A stretch of 64,000 nt of DNA from Leisingera sp. NJS204 (lineage in GTDB: Bacteria > Pseudomonadota > Alphaproteobacteria > Rhodobacterales > Rhodobacteraceae): the NCBI RefSeq assembly GCF_004123675.1, contig NZ_CP035417.1, positions 3,029,501 to 3,093,500 of the forward strand, in the 5' to 3' direction. The stretch's first letter is position 1; each line of letters starts with the position of its first letter. Of this stretch, positions 18,801 to 27,848 are shown piece after piece. The notes under the pieces are model-generated. The model made no database searches and was not told the origin of the DNA. It was given only the letters and a program-made list of their open reading frames with translations. The position numbers and the translations under genes are program-made.

Positions 18801-21800
18801 ATGGCGCATTGCTGGCAGACTTGGCAGGCGCCGGGCTGCTGCCGGACCGCATCGCCCATTTCTGGCTGGTGACCGGGGAAGAAACCTATCGCCCCGGCTC
18901 TTCCTTCTTTGACCGCAATCTGGAGATGGGCTTTCACTCCCTCACCGCATTGGCGCAGGAACTGGGCAATGCCGGTCTGCCCGGCCCGCTGCATATCAGC
19001 GTCTTCACCACTGGCGCAGCACAGGTCCGCAGCGAAGCACTGCCCTATCCCGAAAAAACGATGATCGCGGGGCCGCTGGGGGTGATCCCGCGTGAGCTGC
19101 CCGGCATCACCTGCGCCGCCATCGACATCGAACTGCCAAAGCCGCCCAAGGCGCTGTTTACGCGCCGCAAACCGGTACAAGCAGACATTACCCCGCGCCT
19201 GCTGGAAGAGCTGATGGCGGATCCCGCAAACACCTCTGCCGCCTGGCGCGGTGAAAAGCGGCTAGAACTCACGTGGCGCCCGCTGCCGCTGCCCGCGCCG
19301 GAAACGCCGCCCTTTAAACAGGGCGGCCACTATCTGGTAACCGGCGGCTATGGGGGTATCGGCCTGACCGTCGCGGGCCATCTGATGCGCGAATACGGCG
19401 CCAAAATCTCACTGATCTCCCGCGAAGGACTGCCCCCGCGCGCCGCCTGGGAGCGCTACTTGCGCAGCCACAGCCCGGCCAACCGCACCGCTTTGCGCAT
19501 CCGCGCGGTAATGGCGCTTGAGGAGACCGGCAAAGGCCGGATCCTGCCGCTGGCCGCCGACGTCTGCAACAGCGGCGAGCTGCGCCGCACCCGCGCGCAA
19601 GGCGAAGCCGCCTTTGGTCCCGTCACCGGCGTGATCCACGGCGCCGGTATCATCGATGACGGCCCGCTGCTGGCCAAAGACGAGAACCGGATCGCCCAGG
19701 TGCTGGCGCCCAAGGTCAGCGGGCTGCGGGCGCTTGATGCGGTCTTCCCCGATGGCAGCCTGGAGCTGATGGTGCTGTTTTCCTCCTCCTCCGCCGTGAC
19801 CCGGCCTGCGGGCCAAGTGGATTACATTGCCGCCAATGAATTCCTCAACGCCTGGGCCAAGCACCGCACCGGCGGCCTCACCCGTGTGATGGCAGTGGAT
19901 TGGGGTGTCTGGTCCGATACCGGCATGGCCGCCGACGCCATGGCCAGCCGCAACGGCGCCACCGCCGCCGGCACGATGGCCCCCTGTCCCCAGCCGCTGT
20001 TACAGCAATGCGGCTATGACACGGCCGGCAACCGCATCTTCACACCGCGTTTTGAAACCGCGGATTGGCTTCTGGACGAACACCGGACCGCCGATGGAAC
20101 CGCCCTGGTGCCCGGCACCGGCTACATCGAAATGGCGGCAGAGGCGCTGGCAGAAACCGGTTTTGAAGGGCCAATCGAAATCCGCGACCTCTACTTCATG
20201 CGCCCTCTGGTTGCAAAAAGTGAAGCCCCGGAAAAGCTTGCGGTAAAACTCGAAGCTAATGAAAATGGTTATGAACTGTTTGTTTACTCGGCATGTACAA
20301 ATGGTTACTCTCTAAATTGTCAGGCTATGCTGGCCTCAGCGGCGGCGGCAGAATGCCCCGCCGCACTCAACCTCCAGAAGATTTTCACCCGTTGCCCGGA
20401 GGAGCAGGCGCCAATTAACGGGCGCTTGCGCTCCGCGCAGGAGGCGCATCTGCGCTTTGGTCCGCGCTGGCATGTGCTAAGGCGCGCGGCACTGGGCAAT
20501 GGCGAGGGCCTCGCCACTCTCTCACTCCCGGACATCGCGGCGCAGGACGGCTGTCTGCTGCATCCCGGCCTGCTGGACCTGGCCACCGGCTGGGCGATTG
20601 GCCTGATCCCCGGATACGACGCCAGCGCGCTTTGGGTGCCGGTGTCCTACCACCTGATCCGGGTTTTCGCACCGCTCACCTCCAGCATCTGCAGCCATGT
20701 GCGGCTGACGGATGCGCCGGATGGCCGCTCTGCCGGTTTTGACGTCACCCTGACAGATCCGCACGGCACTGTTCTGGTCCGGATCGAAGGTTTCCGGATG
20801 CAGCGCCTGACCGGCGGATTCGACGCCGCAGCAGCCGAAGGGCAAGCCGACGCCACCGCCGCTGAGCTGGGCCTGGAACCTGCCGCCGGCACGCAGCCTC
20901 TGTCTCCCGAGGAACGGCGCCTGCAGCTGAACATCTCCAACGGCATCAAAGCCGCTGAAGGCGGCGAGGCGCTGGCCCGCGCCCTTGCCACCGGTCTGCC
21001 GCAGGTGGTGGTCTCCTCGCTGGACCTGCCCGCTTTGATCGCACAGGCAGGGCAGACTGCCGCCGCGGAGGACACCCAGACGTTCGAGCGCCCGCAACTG
21101 GATACTGACTACGTCGCCCCCCGCAACCCGGTAGAGGAGGAACTGGCCGGCCTCTTTGCCGCCCTCGTTGGGGTGTCGCAAGTGGGGATCGAGGACAGTT
21201 TCTTTGACCTTGGCGGCCACTCGCTGATTGCGGTGCGGCTGTTTGCCCAGGTCAAACGCGGCTTTGGTGTGGAATTCCCCCTGTCGGTGCTGTTTGAGGC
21301 CCCCAGCGTCGCCGCGCTGGCAGAACGGATCATAGACCGCACCGGCGGCGGTATCGCTGCGGAACCAGGGAAACCCGCCGCAGCTGCAGAAAACACACCA
21401 TCCTTCACCCATCTGGTGCCGCTGCATCCGGGCGACGGCACCGGACGGCGGCCCTTCTTTCTGGTGGCAGGCATGTTCGGCAATGTGCTGAATCTGCGCC
21501 AACTGGCCTTGCTCGTGGGTAAGGACCGCCCGGTCTATGGCCTGCAGGCCAAGGGGCTGGTCGGCAATGACGCCCCGCACTCCCGGATCGAGGACGCAGC
21601 CCGAAGCTGCCTGGACGAGATCCGCCGGATCCAGCCCGAGGGTCCCTATCTTCTGGGCGGCTTTTCCGGCGGCGGCATCACCGCCTATGAGATGGCGCAG
21701 CAGCTGAAGGATCAGGCCCAGGAAACCGCCGCGCTGATCCTGCTGGACACGCCTTTGCCCATGCGCCCGCCGCTCAGCCGCCGCGACAAGGCACTGATCA

Positions 21801-22255
21801 AACTGGCAGAACTGCGCAGCAAAGGGGCCGGCTACTTTGGCGAATGGGCCAGAAACCGCATCGCCTGGGAGATTGAAAAACGCCGCGCCGCTCCGGTTGA
21901 GACCGGCGCCCTGCCCGAATTCAACAACCGCAAGATTGAGCTGGCCTTCCGCACCGCCGTTGAAACTTACGCCCTGCGCCCCTGGACCGGCCCCCTCACG
22001 CTGTTCCGCCCGCCGCTGGACCGCAATTGGCAGGTCAGCGGCGGCAACTGGGTCAGCACTGCCCGCGAATATGTGTTTGATGACAACAACTGGACCCGCT
22101 GGGCCGCACAGACCGAGGTGGCCGAAGTGCCGGGCGACCACGACAGCATGGTGCTGGTGCCGAATGTCAGCGTGCTGGCCGCCGGTGTCAAAGCCCGGCT
22201 CGACGCCGCCGATATGGCGGCTGGCCGGCCCCGCTATGCCACGGCCGCGGAGTGA
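15830..22255 (+). CDS. type I polyketide synthase, KS-AT-KR-DH-ACP-TE
   Basis: A 2141-residue single-module synthase. The ketosynthase (about 12-440) has Cys186 in TACSTS, His322 in CHGTGT and His362 in TNIGH. The acyltransferase (about 530-850) has Ser635 in GHSMGE, which suggests malonyl-CoA. The ketoreductase (structural part from about 905; TGGYGGIG near 1170, YIAANEF near 1332) precedes a dehydratase-like double hot-dog (about 1405-1665; DEHRTADGTALVP, LHPGLLDLA). The carrier protein has Ser1798 in GGHSL. The C-terminal thioesterase (about 1875-2130) has Ser1946 in GGFSGGG and His2104 in PGDHD. The KR-before-DH order is unusual, and the DH His motif is one residue longer than HxxxGxxxxP. 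ATG 15830 is chosen just before the KS. It overlaps the next gene's region. Confidence 0.88.
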   Translation: MQDGKPAAGGAAGDIAIVGLSVTVPGATSADAFWQNLRDGIESIEVLDRDTLLAAGERASVLADPDYVPAAARLQGFDEFDAEFFGFSPKEAAILDPQHRKFLEVAWGAMENAGHPPESIAGPIGVYAGCGMGSYFYFNICSNPALVDDVGMFLLRHTGNDKDFLSTRVSHVFDLHGPSVNVQTACSTSLVAVHYACKALREGECDMALAGGVTIELPQSRGYLYKENEILSPDGHCHAFDHRAQGTVFGSGAGAVALRRLEDAIADGDHIWAVIKGSAINNDGADKAGYLAPSVGGQSAAVQAALQAAGTPAETIDYVECHGTGTYLGDPIEVTALTDAYRATTQDNGFCRIGSVKTNIGHLDTAAGVASLTKTALALHHQEIPPSLGFEAPNPAIDFETSPFKVNAALTPWEPHKGPRRAGINSLGVGGTNAHVILEEAPERAASEESDFPFQILCVSGQSKAALDANTQSLAEYLKANPDADLADVAYTLKEGRRGFAKRRVLVAETTAEAIDILTENDPRKVFTHDRLGDTPEVVFLFPGGGAQYAGMARDLYETEPVFADWMDRGLDHLQQGLDYDIRAIWLPEAGEEDAANARLQQPSVQLPLVMIVEYALAQLWISWGVKPAALAGHSMGENTAACLAGVIRFEDCIDLVLLRGRLFDTVPAGGMLSIALPLAEVEAIIGDDLDIASVNAPALTAVSGPQEALDRLSADLTAREVEHQRIQIDIAAHSRMLDGILQQYGDFIRSLTLSAPNLPVISNRTGAALTAEQATSADYWVGQLRNTVRYADCIETLAKTPNRVFLETGPGKALSALAQMSPVVQPGQVLSSLRHPDQDVMDDSYFFGVIGRLWACGVEADWQQIWGEARRNRLPLPGYAFQRSRYFIEPGKPAVEEDTPPARREDLADWGYRPAWRPRFADCTLDVEHELDQAPQTWLIFEDETGHAARAADQLQAAGHSVTRVRAGDTYAQLSPVSYILPPEQGRAAYGALLADLAGAGLLPDRIAHFWLVTGEETYRPGSSFFDRNLEMGFHSLTALAQELGNAGLPGPLHISVFTTGAAQVRSEALPYPEKTMIAGPLGVIPRELPGITCAAIDIELPKPPKALFTRRKPVQADITPRLLEELMADPANTSAAWRGEKRLELTWRPLPLPAPETPPFKQGGHYLVTGGYGGIGLTVAGHLMREYGAKISLISREGLPPRAAWERYLRSHSPANRTALRIRAVMALEETGKGRILPLAADVCNSGELRRTRAQGEAAFGPVTGVIHGAGIIDDGPLLAKDENRIAQVLAPKVSGLRALDAVFPDGSLELMVLFSSSSAVTRPAGQVDYIAANEFLNAWAKHRTGGLTRVMAVDWGVWSDTGMAADAMASRNGATAAGTMAPCPQPLLQQCGYDTAGNRIFTPRFETADWLLDEHRTADGTALVPGTGYIEMAAEALAETGFEGPIEIRDLYFMRPLVAKSEAPEKLAVKLEANENGYELFVYSACTNGYSLNCQAMLASAAAAECPAALNLQKIFTRCPEEQAPINGRLRSAQEAHLRFGPRWHVLRRAALGNGEGLATLSLPDIAAQDGCLLHPGLLDLATGWAIGLIPGYDASALWVPVSYHLIRVFAPLTSSICSHVRLTDAPDGRSAGFDVTLTDPHGTVLVRIEGFRMQRLTGGFDAAAAEGQADATAAELGLEPAAGTQPLSPEERRLQLNISNGIKAAEGGEALARALATGLPQVVVSSLDLPALIAQAGQTAAAEDTQTFERPQLDTDYVAPRNPVEEELAGLFAALVGVSQVGIEDSFFDLGGHSLIAVRLFAQVKRGFGVEFPLSVLFEAPSVAALAERIIDRTGGGIAAEPGKPAAAAENTPSFTHLVPLHPGDGTGRRPFFLVAGMFGNVLNLRQLALLVGKDRPVYGLQAKGLVGNDAPHSRIEDAARSCLDEIRRIQPEGPYLLGGFSGGGITAYEMAQQLKDQAQETAALILLDTPLPMRPPLSRRDKALIKLAELRSKGAGYFGEWARNRIAWEIEKRRAAPVETGALPEFNNRKIELAFRTAVETYALRPWTGPLTLFRPPLDRNWQVSGGNWVSTAREYVFDDNNWTRWAAQTEVAEVPGDHDSMVLVPNVSVLAAGVKARLDAADMAAGRPRYATAAE

Positions 22256-22260
22256 TGCCG

Positions 22261-23277
22261 ATGAACCCGCAGCGCATCCTTACCATCCTCCTCAACTACC
22301 GCACGCCGGAGATGACCCTGCAGGCCGCCGAGGCCGCCCTGCGCGAAATGGAGGACCTGCCGGGCGAACTGCTGATCATCGACAATGGATCCGGCGACGG
22401 CTCCTATGATCAGATCCGCGCCGAAGCAGACAAACGCGGCTGGCTCGGCAGCGGGCGGTTGCGGGTGATCGCCTCGCCTGTGAACGGCGGCTTTGGCGCG
22501 GGCATGAACTTGGGGCTGAAAACCGGCCTGTCGGGCGGCAGCGCGCCGGAATTCTACTACTTGCTGAACTCCGACGCCTTTGTGCAGGGCAGCACCATCG
22601 GCACCCTGCGCGACTTCCTGCTGGAACGTCCCGGCGCCGGGCTGGCCGGCTCTTTTGTGCGCGGCACCGACGGCGCGCCGCACCGCACCGCCTTCCGCTA
22701 TCCCTCAATCGCGGGTGAGTTCGAGGCCAGCGTGCGCACCGGCATTTTCACCCGCCTGCTGAAACCCTGGGTGGTCGCCATGGACATGCCGCAGGACGAG
22801 CTGCAGGTTGACTGGACCGCCGGCGCCAGCCTGATGATCCGCCGCGAAGTCATCGAGGCCGTTGGCGGCTTTGACGAGACCTTCTTTCTGTATTTTGAGG
22901 AAACCGACCTCTGCCGCCGTGCCGCCCGTGCGGGCTGGCGCACCCACTATGTGCCAACGAGCGAAATCGCCCACGTGGGGTCGGCGTCCACCGGGATGAA
23001 AGCCTGGCAGCGCACGCCGCAATACTGGTTCAACTCGCGGCGGCATTACTTCGTCAAGCACCACGGGCACGCCTATGCCGCCGCCGCAACGCTGGCGCGG
23101 ATCACTGGCAGCCTGATCTATGGGCTGCGCCGCCTGATCTCGGATAAACCACAGGCGGATCCGCCGCATTTCCTGCGCGATCTGGTCCTGTACAGCCTGC
23201 GTGCGGTATTTGCGCCGCAGCCAAAAACATCACCAAAAACGCGCGCGCCCTCTCCGATTGCAAAGGAGCAGAAATGA
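22261..23277 (+). CDS. glycosyltransferase family 2, rhamnosyltransferase-like
   Basis: A 338-residue GT2 enzyme. TILLNYRTPEMT and LIIDNGSGDGS form the N-terminal donor site, YYLLNSDAFV replaces a classical DxD, and the segment FDETFFLYFEETDLCRRAARAGW is typical of WcaE/RfbN-like rhamnosyltransferases. HVGSASTG is the usual following motif. The ATG at 22261 follows GGAG by 8 nt; an ATG at 22255 overlapping the PKS stop is the alternative. Its position between PKS and NRPS genes, with a 4-bp overlap to the latter, suggests it glycosylates the cluster's product. Confidence 0.8.
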   Translation: MNPQRILTILLNYRTPEMTLQAAEAALREMEDLPGELLIIDNGSGDGSYDQIRAEADKRGWLGSGRLRVIASPVNGGFGAGMNLGLKTGLSGGSAPEFYYLLNSDAFVQGSTIGTLRDFLLERPGAGLAGSFVRGTDGAPHRTAFRYPSIAGEFEASVRTGIFTRLLKPWVVAMDMPQDELQVDWTAGASLMIRREVIEAVGGFDETFFLYFEETDLCRRAARAGWRTHYVPTSEIAHVGSASTGMKAWQRTPQYWFNSRRHYFVKHHGHAYAAAATLARITGSLIYGLRRLISDKPQADPPHFLRDLVLYSLRAVFAPQPKTSPKTRAPSPIAKEQK

Positions 23278-26200
23278 CGTTCTTCACATGTGCCCTGATT
23301 GGCAATGAATCCCTTCTGATCGGCTGTGCCGAGGCGCTGCTGGCACGCGGCCACCAGATCCGGGCCGTGGTGTCGCAAGACCCCGATATCCGCAGCTGGG
23401 CCGATGGCAAGGGCCTGCCCCTGCTGGACACCCAGCAGCAGCTGCAAGGCGGCTTCGACTGGCTGCTGTCAATCGCCAACCTGACAGTGATCCCTGATGA
23501 GGTTCTGGCACTGGCCGCCAAAGGCGCGGTGAACTTCCACGACGGTCCCCTGCCCCATTACGCGGGCCTCAACACCCCGAATTGGGCGCTGATCAATGGC
23601 GAAACACAGCATGGCATCACCTGGCACCTGATGACCAGCGGCGTCGATGAGGGCGACATCCTGGCCCGGCGGCTGTTCGATGTAGCGGCGGATGAAACTG
23701 CGTTCAGCCTGAACTCCAAATGCTACGCCGCCGCGATGGACAGCTTTGACGAGGTGATGGCGCAGCTGGAAACCGGCGAGTTGAACCGCCAGCCGCAGGA
23801 CCTGAGCCAGCGCCGCGTGTTTGCCAGATCCGACCGCCCCGCCGCAGGGGGACTGCTGGACGTCTCCCGCCCCGCCGCCGAACTGGCGCGGCTGGTCCGT
23901 GCCTTGGACACCGGCGGATACTGGAACCCGCTGTGCGCCGCCAAATTGCGGATTGGCGGGCAGGTCGCTCTCACTGGGGCCGCGGAAACAGCAGAAGGCT
24001 CCGGCGCCCCCGGCACAGTGCTTGACGTCCGCAAAGACAGCGTGACAATCGCCACCGCGGACGGCGCGCTGATGCTGTCGCGGCTGACCACGCCGGCAGG
24101 CAAACCGCTGGACGTATCCGGGCTGGTCAAAGCCGGCGATTTGCTGCCGGCGCTGACCGCGGAAGACGCCGGGTCCCTCACTGCACAGATGGCCGCCGTG
24201 CAGGGTGGCGAAAGCCACTGGCGCAAGGCGCTTGCCGCGATGCAGCCGGTCCAGGTACCGCTTGCAACAGATACCGGCAGCGCAGGGGTAACCCGCCGGA
24301 AGATCGCCATGCCTGCCGCCCTCAGCGAAGAACAGGCCGCCGCCGGGGTGCTGGCCTGGGCCTTGCTCAGCAGCGGCGAGAAATCCGCTGATGTGGCGCT
24401 GTCCATCGCCGGTATGAACGCGGTTCCTGGGCTGATCTCCGATTGGGTTCCGCTGCAGGCGCGGCGGGAACAAACCGTGTCCGATCTCAAAGCGAAAGCA
24501 ATTCAGGGCATTGAAAAAGCGCGTAAATACGGCGGATTTGCCGAGGATTTGGCCGCGCGGGCACCCGAGATTCCGGCGTTCTCTCAACCAGCCATAGGCC
24601 TGTCTCTGGACAGGGACGGCCCGGTTTCAGGCTGCGCCGCCACCGTCGCTTTCTGCGATGGCGCACTGGCGCTGCACACGGACGCCCAGCTGGACGAACA
24701 GGCCGCAGAATTGCTGGCCGCGCGGCTGGCTCTGGTGCTGGGCGCCCTGGCCGGTGATGCGGACCTAGCGGTCGCAGACCTCCCCATCCTGCCCGAAGCC
24801 GAGCGCAAGCTGCTGCTGGAGGATTGGAATCAGACCGCCGCGGACTATCCCGCAGATCTGACCATTCACGCCGCTTTCGAGGCCCAGGCCGCCAGCACCC
24901 CTGACGCCGCTGCACTGGTGTTCGAGGACCAGAGCTTCACCTATGCCCAGGTCAACGCCCTCGCCAATGCCGTGGCCCGGCGCCTGCGTGAAATGGGCGT
25001 GAAACCTGGAGTTCATGTAGGCATCCATATCCGCCGCGCACCCGAGCTGGTGTTTGCCGCCCTGGGCGTGATGAAGGCCGGCGGCGCCTATGTGCCGCTC
25101 GACCCGGCCTATCCTGCGGACCGGATTGCCCATTACATCAGCGACAGCCGGGCGCAGGTGATCGTGACACAATCCGCACTGGCCGGCGCCCTGCCCGCCT
25201 CCGGGGCACAGGTGCTGGAAATGGAAACCGTCCCCGCGGGGACAGCCAACGATAACATCAATGGCGGCGCCACGGGCAGCGATCCGGCCTATCTGATCTA
25301 CACCTCCGGCTCGACCGGTCTGCCCAAGGGGGTGATGGTCACCCACGCCAATGTCTCGAACGTCTTCACCGGCATGGATCAGCGCATCCCGCATCAGCCC
25401 GGCGATGCCTGGCTGGCGGTCACCAGCCTTAGCTTTGACATCTCGGTGCTGGAGCTGTTCTGGACCCTGTCGCGCGGGCTGAAGCTGGTCTTGTCCAGCG
25501 ATGAAAGCCGGCTGGAGCTGTCCAAGGGCCCGGTTGCGAAATCGGACCGCAGAATGGATTTCAACCTGTTCTACTGGGGCAATGACGATGGGCCGGGGCC
25601 GCAGAAATACCATCTGCTGCTGGAAGGCGCCAAGTTTGCCGATAGCCACGGTTTCAACGCGGTCTGGACGCCGGAACGGCATTTCCACGCTTTTGGCGGC
25701 CCCTATCCGAACCCGTCGGTTACCGGTGCTGCCGTTGCGGCGGTGACGCAGAACATCGGCGTGCGGGCCGGTTCTTGCGTGGCCCCCTTGCACCATTGTG
25801 CACGGATTGCCGAGGAATGGGCGGTGATCGACAACCTGACAGCAGGCCGCGCCGGGATCGGTTTTGCCTCAGGCTGGCAACCGGATGATTTCATCCTGCG
25901 GCCTGAAAATACGCCGCCTGCAAATAAACCTGCCTTGTTTGAGAGCATTGAAACCGTGCGCAAACTCTGGCGCGGCGAGGAGGTTGCCTTTGCCCGCAAA
26001 GACGGCAGCGATCACGCCGTTGTCACCCAGCCCCGTCCCGTCTCAGCCGAACTGCCGGTCTGGGTCACGACTGCTGGCAACCCGGAAACCTGGCGCGAGG
26101 CCGGGGCGATCGGGGCAAATGTGCTGACCCATCTCTTGGGCCAGAGCATCGACGAGGTCGCGGGCAAAATCCGTATATATCATGACGCTTTGCGCAAAGC

Positions 26201-27848
26201 CGGCCATGACCCTGCGGATTTCAAGGTTACCCTGATGCTGCACAGCTATCTGGCAGCAACCCGCGAGCAAGCCCGCCAAGTGGCGCGCGAGCCAATGAAG
26301 GACTACCTGCGCTCGGCCGCCGGGCTGATCAAGCAATATGCCTGGGCCTTCCCGGCGTTCAAGAAACCCGAAGGCGTAAAGAACCCGTTTGAGATGGATC
26401 TGGGATCGCTGTCTGAGGAGGAGCTGGAAGCGATACTCGACTTCGCCTTTGAACGGTATTTTGAGGACTCGGGCCTGTTCGGCACCATTCAGGATGCCTG
26501 CCAGCGGGTCGAGCAACTGAAACACATCGGTGTGGATGAGATCGCCTGCCTGATCGACTACGGCATCGCGCCGGACGTGGTGCTGGAGGGGCTGAAACCC
26601 TTGGCCGAAGTGCTGCGCCTGTCCAACGCCCCGCAAGAGCTGGCGGCGGATGACTTCTCTTTGGCTGCACAGATCGTGCGCCATGGGGTCAGCCACATGC
26701 AGTGCACCCCGTCGATGGCGCGGATGATTGCCGCGGATGAAGACGCCAGCGCCTGTTTGGCACAATTGCAGCATCTGCTGGTTGGGGGCGAGGCGCTGCC
26801 CGGAGATCTGGTGCAGGCGCTGCGCGAGGCTACCCCCGCCGGAATCCACAACATGTACGGCCCGACCGAGACGACGATCTGGTCGACAGTGGAGAAAGTC
26901 ACGGCTGTCCCGGCGGGGACAACAGGGATCGGCACGCCGATTGCCAACACGCAGGTTTACGTTCTGGACGAAAAACAGATGCCTGTCCCCGCGGGGACAG
27001 CCGGGGAATTGTATATCGGCGGCGCGGGTGTCACGGCGGGCTACTGGCAACGGCAAGAGCTGACTGCTGAACGGTTCGTAAACACAGCGTTCGCTGATAC
27101 CCCCCTTTACCGCACCGGGGATCTGGTGCGCTGGACAGCCGGCGGCACGCTGGCCTTTCTGGGCCGCACCGACCATCAGGTTAAGATCCGCGGCCAGCGG
27201 ATTGAGCTGGGCGAGATCGAAGCCGCGATGGCCGCCTTCCCCGGTGTGACGGGGGCTGTGGTTGTGCCGCGCGGCGAAAGCGGCGCCGGGCAATTGGTAG
27301 GTTATGTCACCACCGCTGCACCTGTTGACGAGAGCCTTGTGAAACAAGCCTTGGCGGCCAGACTGGCCGAGGCGATGGTGCCTGCACGGATCGTCACGCT
27401 GGAGGCCTTCCCGCTGACACCAAACAAGAAAATCGACCGCAAGGCACTGCCTGATCCGCAGCCGCCACGGGCCGAAGCCCCTGCGGCTGTTGCGCTGGAT
27501 GCAGGCGCGCAAGCCAGGATCGCAACCGTCTGGAGCCGCATTCTGGGAATCAGCGGCATCGGCGCACAGGACAATTTCTTTGCGCTTGGCGGCCATTCGC
27601 TGCTGGCGGTGCAGGCGCACCGGGAATTGCGCGACGAACTGGGCGAAGCACTGGGGACTGCCAGCCTGTCGATCACGGATATCTTCCGCTTCCCGACGCT
27701 GGCGGGGCTGGCAGCCCATATCGAAGGGCTTGCAGGCACACCTGCAAATGCGGAACAACAGCCGCAGGACAGCGAAGGGCCCGACCGCGCCGGCACCATG
27801 TCGAAACGGCGGGCCATGCGTGCAAACCGCAAAGCAAGGACCGGATGA
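23274..27848 (+). CDS. NRPS-like protein: formyltransferase - adenylation domain with embedded luciferase-like monooxygenase - thiolation
   Basis: 1524 residues. A formyltransferase domain (1-190, with C-terminal subdomain to about 285) keeps the catalytic triad Asn87, His89 and Asp125. Residues about 285-520 resemble the C-terminal half of a condensation domain without HHxxxD. The adenylation domain starts near 525 (YTSGSTGLPKG at 676-686) and is interrupted at about 761-1115 by an FMN-dependent luciferase-like monooxygenase of the MupA/Atu3671 type (MDFNLFYWGND, NAVWTPERHFHAFGG, GRAGIGFASGWQPDDF). It resumes with NMYGPTETT (1193), YRTGDLVRW (about 1278) and NKKIDRKALP with Lys1386. The thiolation Ser1442 is in GGHSL. 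It likely activates, N- or C-oxygenates and formylates an amino acid. No condensation or release domain is intact. Confidence 0.88.
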   Translation: MTFFTCALIGNESLLIGCAEALLARGHQIRAVVSQDPDIRSWADGKGLPLLDTQQQLQGGFDWLLSIANLTVIPDEVLALAAKGAVNFHDGPLPHYAGLNTPNWALINGETQHGITWHLMTSGVDEGDILARRLFDVAADETAFSLNSKCYAAAMDSFDEVMAQLETGELNRQPQDLSQRRVFARSDRPAAGGLLDVSRPAAELARLVRALDTGGYWNPLCAAKLRIGGQVALTGAAETAEGSGAPGTVLDVRKDSVTIATADGALMLSRLTTPAGKPLDVSGLVKAGDLLPALTAEDAGSLTAQMAAVQGGESHWRKALAAMQPVQVPLATDTGSAGVTRRKIAMPAALSEEQAAAGVLAWALLSSGEKSADVALSIAGMNAVPGLISDWVPLQARREQTVSDLKAKAIQGIEKARKYGGFAEDLAARAPEIPAFSQPAIGLSLDRDGPVSGCAATVAFCDGALALHTDAQLDEQAAELLAARLALVLGALAGDADLAVADLPILPEAERKLLLEDWNQTAADYPADLTIHAAFEAQAASTPDAAALVFEDQSFTYAQVNALANAVARRLREMGVKPGVHVGIHIRRAPELVFAALGVMKAGGAYVPLDPAYPADRIAHYISDSRAQVIVTQSALAGALPASGAQVLEMETVPAGTANDNINGGATGSDPAYLIYTSGSTGLPKGVMVTHANVSNVFTGMDQRIPHQPGDAWLAVTSLSFDISVLELFWTLSRGLKLVLSSDESRLELSKGPVAKSDRRMDFNLFYWGNDDGPGPQKYHLLLEGAKFADSHGFNAVWTPERHFHAFGGPYPNPSVTGAAVAAVTQNIGVRAGSCVAPLHHCARIAEEWAVIDNLTAGRAGIGFASGWQPDDFILRPENTPPANKPALFESIETVRKLWRGEEVAFARKDGSDHAVVTQPRPVSAELPVWVTTAGNPETWREAGAIGANVLTHLLGQSIDEVAGKIRIYHDALRKAGHDPADFKVTLMLHSYLAATREQARQVAREPMKDYLRSAAGLIKQYAWAFPAFKKPEGVKNPFEMDLGSLSEEELEAILDFAFERYFEDSGLFGTIQDACQRVEQLKHIGVDEIACLIDYGIAPDVVLEGLKPLAEVLRLSNAPQELAADDFSLAAQIVRHGVSHMQCTPSMARMIAADEDASACLAQLQHLLVGGEALPGDLVQALREATPAGIHNMYGPTETTIWSTVEKVTAVPAGTTGIGTPIANTQVYVLDEKQMPVPAGTAGELYIGGAGVTAGYWQRQELTAERFVNTAFADTPLYRTGDLVRWTAGGTLAFLGRTDHQVKIRGQRIELGEIEAAMAAFPGVTGAVVVPRGESGAGQLVGYVTTAAPVDESLVKQALAARLAEAMVPARIVTLEAFPLTPNKKIDRKALPDPQPPRAEAPAAVALDAGAQARIATVWSRILGISGIGAQDNFFALGGHSLLAVQAHRELRDELGEALGTASLSITDIFRFPTLAGLAAHIEGLAGTPANAEQQPQDSEGPDRAGTMSKRRAMRANRKARTG

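Noticed and set aside
20522-22141. A 539-residue open frame antisense to the PKS
   Set aside because: No domain pattern; the plus strand carries the DH, carrier and thioesterase motifs across the same bases.
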